Source: Pollenia angustigena
Taxonomy: Eukaryota > Arthropoda > Insecta > Diptera > Polleniidae
Direction of reading: 5' to 3'
DNA: 64,000 bases
Assembly: GCA_930367215.1 (NCBI GenBank)
Contig: OV884057.1
Coordinates: 106,107,284-106,171,283, forward strand
Position 1 is the stretch's first letter; each line of letters begins with the position of its first letter. Positions 22,811-33,494 of this stretch are shown piece by piece. Position numbers and translations under genes: made by a program. The notes beneath the pieces were generated by a model. The model did not search any database. It worked only from the letters and a program-made list of their open reading frames with translations, and was not told the origin of the DNA.

Positions 22811-23369
22811 TATTCCGTATAAAACAATTTTTAAATATCAAAATAATAATGATTAATGTACACATACATACCTTTATATCGGTTGGTTCAACTGATTCAT
22901 TAAATACCTTAAACTAAACTTAAACTATATATTTTTTCAAACAATTTCGTTTCAAAACAAACCAGCTGTTTTGTTTATGTTTGTCACAGGAAAATAGAGC
23001 GTGTTCTAATCGAAAAAATTACATACATACACTGAATCAATTAAGTCTCCGTACAGTAACTTAATTTTTAATTTATCAAACTTATTTCCCTAAAAAATTA
23101 AAATATGACCAATATAAATTTGTAACTTAATCTAGGGATAAAAGAGGAAAAGAATGCGTCATTTTCACAAGCCAAATTGCAAAGATGGCCATGAAAAAAT
23201 CACTTATATGTGGCAACACTATTTTTTTATTCAAAAAAGTTTCCGTACAATTTTTGACTTTACATCGTAATTGCCTGATAACGGATTTGTGTAAGTTTAA
23301 AGTCATTGGTACCTTAATTCCATATTGTTTTATCTATACTAAAGTGAAAATAAAAACATTTTTATAATT

Positions 23370-24398
23370 ATGGAGTGCAAAAATAAGCAAATTTCAATGG
23401 ATACAAAGAAAATTATTATTAATCTGAAAAATGAAGGAAAAAGTCTAAGCGAAATCAGTAATATTGTGAAAAGACCACGTTCTTCCATTCAATATGTTAT
23501 CCAACAATTCACAAAAACCGGTACAATCGCAAACAAACCGAGAACTGGCCGACCAAGAAAAATAAACCACCACCTAGAAAGAAGAATTGTACGAACTATA
23601 GAATCTAATCCAAAAATCAGCCCTTGTGTAATTGCAGGAAACTTAAAAACTAGCGATGGAATAACAGTTAATCCCCAAACTATAAGAAACGCTCTTAAAC
23701 GAAATGGATACAATGGCCGGGTAAGCCGTAAGAAGCCCCTTGTTCGAAAAGTGAATATGAAAAAGAGATTGGATTACGCTATCGAGCATATTGATAAAGA
23801 TTTTTTATTTTGGGATCGAGTTATTTTCAGTGATGAAAGTAAATTTAATGTTTTTGGTTCCGATGGAAGAAAAATGGTATGGAGAAAGCCAAATACTGAA
23901 ATGGATCCGAAGCATTTGACTCCAACCGTAAAGCACGGAGGAGGTAACGTTATGGTTTGGGGTTGCATGGCTTCATCTGGGGTGGGCAATCTTATTTTTA
24001 TTGAAAGCACGATGGACAAATATGCATACCTTAATATATTAAAAGAAAACCTCAAACAAAGTGCAGAAAAATTGGGCTTGGGACGTTTGTATTACTTCCA
24101 ACAAGACAACGATCCCAAACACACCTCTAGATTAGTAAAGGAATGGCTAATTTATAATGTTCCTAAGCAATTAAATCACCCAGCTCAGTCACCGGATCTC
24201 AACCCAATTGAGCATCTATGGGATCACTTGGAACGAAAGATTCGGCAGCACAGTATAACGAGTAAGGATCAGCTCAAATCCGTTATTAAGGAAGAGTGGA
24301 ATAAAATAGATTCCCTGACAACAACAAAGCTGGTGCATTCCATGCATAGCCGTTTAAATGCTGTAATTGCTCAGAAAGGAGGACCTACCACATATTAG
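23370..24398 (+). CDS. Tc1-like DD34E transposase, intact
   Basis: 342 codons with no interruption, the normal length for Tc1 transposases. The N-terminus has a paired-type helix-turn-helix (SLSEISNIVKRPRSSIQYVIQQF) and a GRPRK AT-hook-like motif at about residues 60-64, followed by a second HTH. Catalytic residues by motif: D155 (IFSDESKF), D246 (QQDNDPKH) and E281 (SPDLNPIEHLWDHLE), with 34 residues between the last two. The GGG motif (HGGGNVMVWGC) is present. ATG 23,370 is about 340 bp inside the left TIR. The ORF and TIRs look young even though the element carries a Helitron in its 3' untranslated region. Confidence 0.96.
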   Translation: MECKNKQISMDTKKIIINLKNEGKSLSEISNIVKRPRSSIQYVIQQFTKTGTIANKPRTGRPRKINHHLERRIVRTIESNPKISPCVIAGNLKTSDGITVNPQTIRNALKRNGYNGRVSRKKPLVRKVNMKKRLDYAIEHIDKDFLFWDRVIFSDESKFNVFGSDGRKMVWRKPNTEMDPKHLTPTVKHGGGNVMVWGCMASSGVGNLIFIESTMDKYAYLNILKENLKQSAEKLGLGRLYYFQQDNDPKHTSRLVKEWLIYNVPKQLNHPAQSPDLNPIEHLWDHLERKIRQHSITSKDQLKSVIKEEWNKIDSLTTTKLVHSMHSRLNAVIAQKGGPTTY

Positions 24399-24520
24399 AT
24401 TCATTTCTAGTTAATATTGGGAATTTGTGCCTTAAAATGGTTAACTGTACGGAGACTTTTTTGGTGTTATTTTTAGTGAAATTAATGAATTTATGTAAAA
24501 TTTTATGTTTTTTATTAAAA

Positions 24521-25824
24521 TCTATATATATAAAAAGAAGTGTACATTTTGATTGTCACTCCATAACTCGAGAACGGCTCGACCGATAGCCATAAAATTT
24601 TTAGGGAAGGTACAGGGAGGAGTGATGATGGTTAGTTGATTTTGAAATCCAAAATCGGGGCAGGGGAATTGGTACCCCCCATAGGATGCCAATATTTAAT
24701 ATCGCATATCTTAAGACCCGCTGCACGCATTTTGTTGAACTTTTGGTAGTAGGATCTTCTAAGCCCCAAAATTTAAATAAAATAGTAGCGGGGGAAGTGG
24801 TTCCCCCCATAGGACGCCAATGTTTAATATAGCATATCTTAAGAACTGTTACAGTGAGAATGTTCAAACTTTGTAGAAGTCACTCTTATGGTATACTACT
24901 TTATTGAGAATAAAAATAAAGCGGTAGGCGCAGGGGGGAAATACCTCCCATAGGATGCATATATTAAATATCGCTCAACTGAAGAACTATTTAAGGGACA
25001 GCCTTCAAACGTGGTTAAAGCTACTATTATGGTAAAATGAAAATTTCAATATTAAAATGGGCGCGGTTGACAGGGGAGGAGCAGTACCCCTCATAGATAG
25101 AAATATAATTAAGAGCCGCTGCATGCATTTTGTTGAACTTTTGATAGTAGGATCTTCAGAGCCCCAAAACTGAAATAAAATAGCAGCGGGGGAAGTGTTA
25201 CCCCCAAAAGGACACCAATGTTTAATATCGCATATCTTAAGAACTGTTATAGTGAGAATGTTCAAACTTTGTAGAAGTCACTCTTATGGTATACTACACT
25301 ATTGAAAATAAAAATAAAGCGGGTAGGCGCAGGGGGGGAAATACCTCCCATAGGATGCATATATTAAATATCACTCAACTGAAGAACTATTAAAGGGAGA
25401 GTCTTCAAACGTGGTTAAAGCTACTATTATGGTTAACTTTAAATTTCAATATAAAAATGGGCGGGGTTGACAGAGAAGGAGCAGTACACCTCATAGATAA
25501 AAATATAATTAAGAGCCACTGCACGGATTTTGTTGAACTTTTGATAGTAGGATCTTCAGAGCCCCAAAACTGAAATTAAATAGCAGCGGGGGAAGTGTTA
25601 CCCCCCATGGGACACCAATGTTTAATATCGCATATCTTAAGAACTGTTAAGTGAGAATGTTCAAACTTTGTAAAAGTCACTCTTATGGTATGCTACACTT
25701 TTGAAAATAAAAATAATGCCGGTAGGCACAGGGGGAAATACCTCCCATAGGATGCATATATTAAGTATCTCTCAACTGAAGAAATGGTTAAAGCAGTGTA
25801 GCGAAGCGCACTGGGTTAAGCTAG
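24521..25824. mobile_element. Non-autonomous Helitron
   Basis: Begins TCTATATATATAAAAAG after an A, ends CTAG before a T, with a hairpin (CAGTGTAGCGAAGCGCACTG) eight bases before the end: the standard Helitron pattern with A/T insertion and no duplication. The interior consists mostly of three diverged copies of a ~400-bp unit; a marker string, ATTTTGTTGAACTTTT, recurs at about 24,730, 25,128 and 25,528. No Rep/helicase ORF. It is inserted between the Tc1 transposase stop and the 3' TIR. Confidence 0.88.
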
Positions 25825-26099
25825 TATTATTAATTTTTTTTTTGTTGTTTTGTAGTTTATAAGTTTTTTTTATAAAATGAATTCAAAAAGTTATAATATA
25901 TATAATTAAAAGTGACCATAAAATGATAGTTTTTATTATGATTATGTCTGTACGGAGACTTAATTGATTCAGTGTATGTATTTCCACATGTATTTTACAC
26001 ATGCAAAGTTGCATATGTATCACACGATGTGTACAACTTTTACAGATGGAAAATTTGACAGTACATATGTAAAATACATACCGTCTGATAGCACCTTAA

Positions 26100-26831
26100 A
26101 GGCTCAGTTAGGCGAACGTTGCTGTACCGTATCTGTACTGTATCCATCAGCTGTTCGCTTTTTGTTATATGAAAACAAATACAAAAGCTTACCGAAATGC
26201 AATGTACCGTAGTTGCAACGTACCAATCTGTATAAAATAGAATTTCATGCCGTTGTTACGTGACATTTGTAAGACAGTGATGGGCGGCTTGTATGTTACA
26301 TTGAATGCGGGTGATTTTGCTCTCTTTTTTTGTACTTTTTTCAGTATATTTATCGAATTGCGAAAAAACAACTTACAATACAACATATTTCCAAATATAC
26401 ATATGTTTAGATGTTTAAAGTAAACAAATGCACATACAATGGAAATGTGAAACATATAAAAGACTTTAAATGGTATCAAAACCTTGTTTGGTGTATGCAC
26501 ATTTACTATATATGTATGCTAAAAATTTATATTGTATGCTAAAATACAAATTTATTTATTGTAAATCAATAATATAAATATTAACATTTTTTACATACAC
26601 AAAATACTGTTTTAATACCATTTATATTACGTGGTACCTTTTCTGCACAACGGTCACCATTTGAACATTTTTGATTCCCATCACTGTGTGTTTTGTTTTA
26701 TGTATACTATTGCTTTTTGTTTATGTATGCGAAAACATATGACACGTTTTTAAACGTTCTATAAGTGCACCACATGCTTACAGTACGGTGCGGTACATTA
26801 CGGGTACAGCAACATTCGCCTAACTGAGCCT
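26100..26831. mobile_element. Harbinger-type MITE abutting Harbinger-2
   Basis: Terminal inverted repeats of about 30 bp start AGGCTCAGTTAGGCGAACGT at 26,100 and are inverted up to 26,831. Flanked by TAA (26,097-26,099 and 26,832-26,834). The left TAA is shared with Harbinger-2, so the two elements are head to tail with a single target copy between them. No coding sequence. Confidence 0.88.
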
Positions 26832-27384
26832 TAAGGTTACTTGTGCAATTTTTGAAATTGTAGGAGCTTTTAGTTTTTTGATTTTCCAAAACTCTGAAAT
26901 ATTTGTTCCGAATGGAAGTTTGGACTCATATTGAAGTTTTTCTAATGACTCCTGAACAGAAAAAGGTACGTTGCTTTAAAGTAGCTTTCAATTCCAATTT
27001 TTGATAGCAATCTTCAAAGCTATCAATTTCTAATACTTCATGATTTATACTGCACTCATCAATTATATTTTCATTTATCTCTCCCGTTATTTTCAACCTG
27101 TTGTATATTGTTAGAAGATGAAACTGCAAAGTATATATTGGATTAATAAAGTGGGAAACTGTGCCATAGATATGCTAATATACATATGTATGTATGTTAC
27201 TCACCATTGCAACTAGGGTTCCCAACTTTTTTTGTTTTGTTATATTTAAAAACGTTTTTTTATTGCTTTTCGCAAGTTTTATCAAACAATTACACTGTGC
27301 TAGAATTTGACACTTTTTTTGAGACAAGCCGGGCAACTGGCGCTTTAACTTAATTCGGGTACGCTGAATCCAATACCGGTTCAA
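26832..27384 (-). pseudogene. hAT transposase, C-terminal region proximal half
   Basis: Minus strand. From 27,384 downwards: KKCQILAQCNCLIKLAKSN...KQKKLGTL (resembles the region after the hAT CAAHT motif), a possible intron near 27,205-27,133, then FHLLTIYNRLKITGEINENI. After a frameshift at about 26,960 it reads ISEFWKIKKLKAPTISKIAQVT, the start of the hAT dimerisation domain. It ends exactly at the TAA duplication and resumes at 19,077. Confidence 0.72.
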
Positions 27385-28249
27385 AAAGGGTTCAGTTTAT
27401 TGAAATTACTAAAAATAACGAAAATACAGAATAAAATTTCCTTTAAACGTTAAATTTTTTTCTAACATGCGCAGTCGTTTTAGAAATATAATTTTTTTTT
27501 TTTTTTTTGGCAACAAAAATAATTTTTTAGCAACATTTCGAAATTTTTGTTTGTTAAAAATCAAGACATAAAAAACAAAGCTTCAAACAAAGCAAGCTAT
27601 AAATGAGAAAAATCTGTTAACAACTTTTGATTTTATTCACAAAAGTCGAAAATTTTTAATTTATTTAAAAATGTCATAAAACGCAATATTTCTATGGGAG
27701 GGAGCCCCCTTAGGAAGTGGTGATAAGGGGCAAGTATGTCTCGAGAAATTGTTAAGGCTACTCCATGGCTGTTATGGTTCGTTTTCTTCAATATATTTCT
27801 AGTTTGTATAAAACATTTTGTATGGGAGCCCCCTTAAGGAATGGAAATTTTAAAATTTTGTTTTAAATCAGTGATGTCAAAAATTAAAATTGTGGTTGTA
27901 TTGCTTTATATAAGTATTAGTGAATAAAGAGACAAGAATTCTTAATAAAAAAATACTTAAAGCACAACTGTGCTATGAAATTGAATGAATTTGACATCAA
28001 TGTTTAAAATGTTAGTTAAACGAGTCACTTTTGTGCTCGTGATCTAAAAGCAGGCAGTAATTTAAAAGAGTTTTGCACTCGTGTTTTAAAAACAGGCAGT
28101 TATTGTACTCAAAGAAAACAAACAAGTGAAATAGTGCTGTCAGATTTTTTTTCGAAAAGTCGTCCTGCCAATATAAAAAACATCAACAAATGGCCCTGAC
28201 GAATAAGTTGTTCTTTAGTTTTTCTAAAAAAAAACTTGTACAATAAGTA
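27385..28249. other. Non-coding stretch with dispersed repeat pieces
   Basis: Contains ATTGTGGTTGTATTGCTTTA at about 27,889, repeated at 35,936, and GAATAAAGAGACAA shared by both sites. No gene seen. Confidence 0.4.
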
Positions 28250-28537
28250 CCCAGCAAAAAAAGACATTGGCGAACATGGGTTCACATTTAGGTAAACGGC
28301 TCGTCATTAAAAATATTGCTTAGAACCAATGAAAGTTCAGTGATTAGATCGGGATTTTCATTGATCTGGAATATTAACTGAAATCAGTGTGAATGAAAAG
28401 CAATGAATCATTAATGATTTTAATACGTATTTTCATTGGTGCGCGATATTAACTTTTATATGCATTATGGGAATGTATTATAAAAAACATTGTTACTTTT
28501 GTTTTCCCTATGTAGTAGTAAGATTTTGACAACGGCG

Positions 28538-28576
28538 CACACTGGGGATTTTTGTATGGAGGTGAGGAAAAAAGTA
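28538..28576 (+). promoter_or_regulatory. RSS-like terminus of Transib-B1, 23-bp spacing
   Basis: Heptamer CACACTG at 28,538-28,544, 23-base spacer to 28,567, nonamer-like AAAAAAGTA at 28,568-28,576. Confidence 0.6.
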
Positions 28577-28938
28577 TATTTTTCAAAAAATATAATGATT
28601 TCATTACAAATTTAGTTTTATTTATATAGTAATACACAAAAGTAATCAAAATAAAGAAAGTTAGAGAAATATATATCGTTACCTACAATGTAAAAAGCCC
28701 TAACTAACAAAAAAAATGTAAATGATTTTTTTAATTCATTATTTATTTTAAATCTATTTTTAATTTCATCACAAACTTAGTTTTATTTATATAGTTATAT
28801 ACAAAAGTAATCAAAATAAAGAAAGCTAGACAAATGTATATCGTTACCTGCAATGTAAAAAGCCCTAACTAACAAAAAATTTAAATGATTTTTTTAATTT
28901 TTAATTTATTATTTATTTTAAATCTACTTTTTAATTTA

Positions 28939-29169
28939 TTATTCTAAAAGAGCCTTAACTTCGTCGCTTATATCACTATGCTTTTTCTGGCTAAATGAAG
29001 GAGTCAAGTGTGAGATCATGGGATCTGATGTTACCATCATTCGGTGCATAATATCTTCGTTTAAGCCAACGTGCAATTGTTGCAAAAACTGTTTTAATTT
29101 TGTTCTGTCTTTGTCAAATTCCAGAAGCTTCGAGCATAAAACCCCATGAGAAATAGAAAAACTTTCCAT
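28939..29169 (-). pseudogene. Transib-B transposase remnant (N-terminus fused to C-terminus)
   Basis: 76 codons. The first ~38 residues (MESFSISHGVLCSKLL...LHVGLN) match the start of the longer fragment at 56,402. From EDIMHRMMVTSDPMISHL on, it matches the C-terminal block of the intact transposase (EDLFNMLAASSDPLISSL). The tail SDISDEVKALLE also occurs at 58,181-58,216. The catalytic core is missing, so this is a deletion derivative whose frame happens to stay open. Confidence 0.8.
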
Positions 29170-30518
29170 TGCCGTAAAACTCTTGGTCCTTAGTTTCAGT
29201 TATAATTAAATAATTTCGCGTTCGCCAGCACTTGTTGAATGACAAAAATCGATCAGTGAACACCTATAAATACTACGTAAGTTCCAACATTTTACTGAAA
29301 GGTACTTATGAATTCGCGCATCTTTTAAGGGAGTCTATATACCTGTTTCGTGTGCGTTTAAAATTTTTCGAAACGTTCTAAAACATGACCACTCATAAAT
29401 GTGGGTGCAATTTGTGTAAAAAAATCATGCAGGTAGCCAACGAAAAAAACCCAAATAATTAAAAAAGTGCACTTACCTTTTTTCCTTTCAATTTTCCACG
29501 CACATTTATTACCGCTTATTACTTTGCTACCGCAATCATAAAAATCAAATAACGTTTTGTTTATTGCTTTTTTTTTTTAATTCTGAGAATCATAAAAAAA
29601 GTCATGCAAAGAATTTTGTGCATATCTCGAGCAAATTTTTGAAATGCATACCTTCACTTAATTGTAAATAAAACCGAAACGCGTTCATCGATTTTCATGA
29701 TTTATGTCTCATTTTTTTCATAGGTTATGCGACTTTACGTGAAAGTAATAAAACTTGAAACTTTTTTTTACTGTTTTGGATTTTTTATGAATTAAAAATA
29801 AAAAATTTAAATTTTTTGGGCAAAAAATATTTTTTTTCTTCATACATTTATTTATAACTGCGAAACTGTTGCTTATGTAGCAAAATGTTATATAAACAGA
29901 TGAAAGTAATTGTAATTCTTGATTTTTTAAATTTTTTTCAGCAAAATCCGACTAGTGGTTCTCGAGTTATGTTAAACAAAAGAGCCTTATCAGAATTGAG
30001 TCCCGAATCAATCAACTGAAAAATGTTGTACTGTGTAATGCAAAAACTTGAGAGGTGGCACCTGGTGGCACTTGAAATTGATTAATAATGTTAAAACAGA
30101 TATAAGACAATGTATTCGGTGTGATTTCAAACTGAGGAAAAGTAAAGAAAAAATTCCAGGTCCAAATGTTTGGAGAAAAATGGGATTTTTGTTATATGTC
30201 CATAAAAATACAAAAAAAAAAAAAAAACTTAAGTCTCTGCAGATTTTTTTTTTCAATTTTAGTATACTGAAATATACTACTTTAAATAGAAAAAAAAAGA
30301 AAAACGTTAGCTCACATAGTAAAATAATATTCGTATTTAAATTCTTAGTTTTAAATTAAGTTGGTTCGGTAAAACACACAAGTTCTGAGTTTGAGACGGA
30401 TATAAAAAAAAAAAAACTGGCAGTCAGATCGGAGTAAATCTGTTTGATTTGATTGTACCATTTAGTCTAAAATTGCAACATATCACTGCATATTGCTTGA
30501 AGACTATGTTGACAATTT

Positions 30519-30546
30519 GACTTTTTTCCGCGAAATCCCCAGTGTG
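30519..30546 (-). promoter_or_regulatory. RSS-like terminus of Transib-B1, 12-bp spacing
   Basis: Read inward from 30,546: heptamer CACACTG, spacer GGGATTTCGCGG (12 bases), nonamer-like AAAAAAGTC ending at 30,519. Confidence 0.6.
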
Positions 30547-30610
30547 CGGCGGGTAAATTTTACACAAATAAAATGCCTGTTGTTTTTTGTATTGTTGCAG
30601 AGGTAAAGGT

Positions 30611-31052
30611 GTTATGATACTTGCTATTTTTTGTATTGAATTTTTTTAGGATTGACCGAATGAAACAACAAATGCGAGAAAGAACAAGAAATATAATTTG
30701 ATAAAATGTAAACAAAACAAACAATACTGCCCACGTTTTTTCCCCACAAAAAACCGTCATAAAAGCTAAAAATCGCAAAAAAAAGTTAAAAACCGTTTCT
30801 TTCGATCAAAAACTAAAAAAATTGGCAACAGTGCTAACAATTAATCTGGAAATGTAAATTTTAAGTTAAAAAATTTTATATTTTTTTTGACAGTCTTAGA
30901 TTATTTATCGATAACACATGTATATTTGTTTGACATTTTAAGATTTTTTATGATATAATCATACTTTTTACACTTAGTCAGTTTTCCTATGCAAATATAT
31001 TTGCACTGTTCTCCAATATAGAAAAAATACAAAAAATAGCAAGTATCATAAC
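30611..31052. mobile_element. MITE with GTTATGATACTTGC ends
   Basis: GTTATGATACTTGCTATTTT at 30,611 is inverted at 31,024-31,052, an inverted repeat of about 28 bp. AT-rich interior, no ORF. No target duplication found. Confidence 0.65.
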
Positions 31053-31139
31053 AGCTTAAGCAGACCTATTGCACAGGCCTTAATAAATAAAAAAATAAAA
31101 CAAATTTAAATACATATTAATATTAAATGTATTTACATA

Positions 31140-31866
31140 TGGAGGGTTCAAAGCTGAACCGAACCAAGTCATAAAATAAAACTGGTGTGAAATTCTTCGC
31201 AAAGTTTAACTCTATCGAGTTCTGTAACGGACTAAATCAAAAAGTTTTTCGTTCTAAAGGTCACAGAATACACAGAACTGTAAAAAGTGACGTGTGAAAA
31301 AGGCCCAAATCAGTTGCGAGGGCAGCTTTCGAAGAAAAAGACAGAAAGCTTTTTTTGTAAGTGAAGTGGCAAGGTGTAAAAACAGGCCGCAACAATCAAC
31401 ACAAATGGCGTGACCAAAACAAAAATAACAAAACACAAACCACGTTAAACAAATGCATTAGTTCAACAAACGTTGTTTTTTGTGCAAAAAAATTTATTTA
31501 GTTATATTGTTTTGTGTTATAATGTTATTTACTTACTTAAATATTATTTACTCGTGTTGTGGTGAACTTAAAAGTTAATTTTTAAAACAGTTTTGTAAAT
31601 AAATCTTAACTAAATAAATTTGTGTTCATTGTATTGCGGCATAGAAGATGATGAAAAGAGAAATGCAAAAGGGCAGCCTTCTTTGAAAGAGACAAAAAAA
31701 CGCAAAATCTTCCGTCTCGTGACAGTTCTGTGTATTCTGTGCTAAAGGTAACGGTAATAAACCCATGTCAATGGCTCCAGAAATAAATGGAAATTCAGTT
31801 ACTCAAACTCAAAATATTATCGAATTTTCATTTTTGACTAGGTTCGCTTCAGCTCTGAGCCCTCCA
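31140..31866. mobile_element. MITE with TGGAGGG ends, TA duplication
   Basis: Ends TGGAGGGTTCAAAGCTGAAC and, inverted, TTCAGCTCTGAGCCCTCCA, about 30 bp with a few mismatches, flanked by TA on both sides. It encloses the hAT-type MITE at 31,262-31,741. Confidence 0.72.
31262..31741. mobile_element. hAT-type MITE (CACAGAATA family), copy 2
   Basis: 480 bp, ends CACAGAATACACAGAAC and GTTCTGTGTATTCTGTG, perfect 8-bp duplication CTAAAGGT (31,254-31,261 and 31,742-31,749). Longer and better preserved at the ends than the copies at 12,538 and 54,235. Confidence 0.92.
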
Positions 31867-32469
31867 TATGTTTATATTAAAAAAATTTAACTCAATCATT
31901 AAAGCCAATTGTATATAATATTCATCCCCTTTCAATCCTCAAAGAATACCTAATTATAGTGAAAAATTGTAATTCCTTCATAAGAGTTGAATGGGTGCAT
32001 TGCATGTAATTTTTCATGGGTTCACTTATTAAAAATTTATTCGAATTTTGGAAGGTATTTTTAATTCATTCAAGTAGTTAAGTGCTCAAGAAGTCATGAA
32101 AATATCCCTTCTACTCGAACAACTTCCAAAGTTTTTTGCTGGGTATTATAATTTTATGGCTAATATACTGACTAATATGACTAATATAACCTAAATCTAT
32201 TTGAATTCTAGATAAAACAAATCATGCAAAATAAAGTATTTTCGCGTATTTTATTATTCTAATAAAGTTTAGAGTACAATTACTCAAAATAACGTACAAT
32301 ACTTCATTATAAAGTACGGTTGGCAAGCCTAATTGCATCCTTTTTTGATCTTCGCTAAGGAAAATTAACCCTTTGAAGCAAAACCTTGAATCCATATAAA
32401 TAGCAGCTAGAAACGCTTTATTTTGAACTAAAATTTCTTTTCGTTTTTTGAAGGCTTCGAGCAACGACG
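31867..32469. other. Non-coding stretch left of Transib-A
   Basis: No gene seen. Ends in the target duplication CGACG of Transib-A at 32,465-32,469. Confidence 0.45.
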
Positions 32470-32508
32470 CACAGTAGCGCCCGTAGAGCAAACGAGGTTG
32501 CAAAAATC
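32470..32508 (+). promoter_or_regulatory. RSS-like left terminus of Transib-A
   Basis: Heptamer CACAGTA (32,470-32,476), 23-base spacer, nonamer-like GCAAAAATC (32,500-32,508). The V(D)J consensus is CACAGTG and ACAAAAACC. Confidence 0.7.
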
Positions 32509-33109
32509 AAAATTTTCATGAGCACCGACGAAGTTTTGAATAAACTCATGTTATAGGAAACTTTTCAACGATTTCAAATCTGCCACTCTTAATAATATCA
32601 CATTTTTAGTTTAGAAGATATAGCCGTTCAAAGTTGACCGACTTTCGGTTTTCAAAAAAACACACAATTTTTAGTAAATTTGTTGCGATTTCAGGTGTAA
32701 TATCACGAAAAATAGGTAACGAATCGCCTTATTTTTTGTTTGTATTGATTGATGCATTTATTAAATGTGTAATGATAAAAAAAAAATGAACTGTTTGCTT
32801 TGTGTTTCTCCTGGTAAATCACTATTTAAAAACTATCCGTTTTTTCACTATTTTTCAACTTTGACGGAAAATAACAAAAATCTATATTTTTCTATATTTG
32901 CCATATTTGCAAAATCTGTTCTTTGATTATTTCTTTACATAATTCAAAAATTTTATCTGCCCGTACGTGCCCGTTTGGCTTCTAGAGGTAAAAAAGGTTA
33001 AAAAGACATGGTTGCAGAAATTGTATGACAGTAGTTTGATCTAAAATCTAAAAAAACTACTCATTGAAATTAGCAGGTACGTACCTCACTTAAACAATAC
33101 TTTGGCGTA

Positions 33110-33409
33110 CAAATGGTCAAGAACAATATTGACTACAGGTAGGCACAAATCTTATTTGGACACGTGCATAATATCAAAATTGCATTATTCAGCCTAATTC
33201 CATTTGTATGCAGGGAACAGGTAAATTTTTCGGCATGGTAGCATAAGCCTATATATTGCAAATGGTCAAGAACAATATTGACTACAGGTAGGCACAAATC
33301 TTATTTGGACACGTGCATAATATAAAAATGCATTATTCAGCCTAAATCCATATGTATGTAGGGAACAGGTACATTTTTCGGCATGGTAGCATAAGCCTAT
33401 ATATTGCAA
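33110..33409 (+). repeat. 149-bp tandem duplication upstream of the Transib-A transposase
   Basis: Units start at CAAATGGTCAAGAACAATAT, at 33,110 and 33,259, with only a few differences. It lies between the left terminus and the ATG, so it falls in the promoter or 5' leader. Confidence 0.85.
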
Positions 33410-33494
33410 AATAAGCATAATGCCTGGATTAGTCTACGACTGAAAGTTGGCGCAACAATTACTGAAACCATTAAACAATTTAAGTACTGAAAAC

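Larger units (their letters stand above)
23030..25974. mobile_element. Tc1-type transposon with TA duplication
   Basis: Terminal inverted repeats of about 27 bp, CACTGAATCAATTAAGTCTC..., identical at both ends, flanked by TA at 23,028-23,029 and 25,975-25,976. Without the Helitron at 24,521-25,824 it would be about 1.64 kb, the normal size of Tc1 elements. An internal copy of the TIR core (CTGTACGGAGACTT) lies at 24,446. Confidence 0.95.
19078..26096. mobile_element. PIF/Harbinger element 2, carrying nested insertions
   Basis: Terminal inverted repeats of about 40 bp starting AGGTGCTATCAGACGGTATG at 19,078, inverted at 26,057-26,096 with one mismatch. Target duplication TAA at 19,075-19,077 and 26,097-26,099, typical of the superfamily. 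It contains a decayed transposase, a MADF-type gene, a LINE fragment and a Tc1 element that itself contains a Helitron. Without the insertions it would be about 2.7 kb. Confidence 0.93.
28538..30546 (-). mobile_element. Transib element family B, copy 1 (internally deleted)
   Basis: Ends CACACTGGGGATTT at both termini with a perfect 5-bp duplication CGGCG (28,533-28,537 and 30,547-30,551), which fits the CGNCG preference of Transib. The only coding sequence left is a short fusion of transposase N- and C-termini at 28,939-29,169. The left end has heptamer CACACTG, 23 bases, then AAAAAAGTA; the right end has CACACTG, 12 bases, then AAAAAAGTC. The 2 kb copy is related along most of its length to 55,001-58,623. 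Confidence 0.88.
28250..32143. mobile_element. Candidate outer element with CCCAGCAAAAAA ends
   Basis: CCCAGCAAAAAA at 28,250 is matched in inverted orientation by TTTTTTGCTGGG ending at 32,143, with TA outside both ends. The ends resemble 10,222-10,828. If real, it encloses the Transib-B1 element and two MITEs. The inverted repeat is only 12 bp, so this is tentative. Confidence 0.35.
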
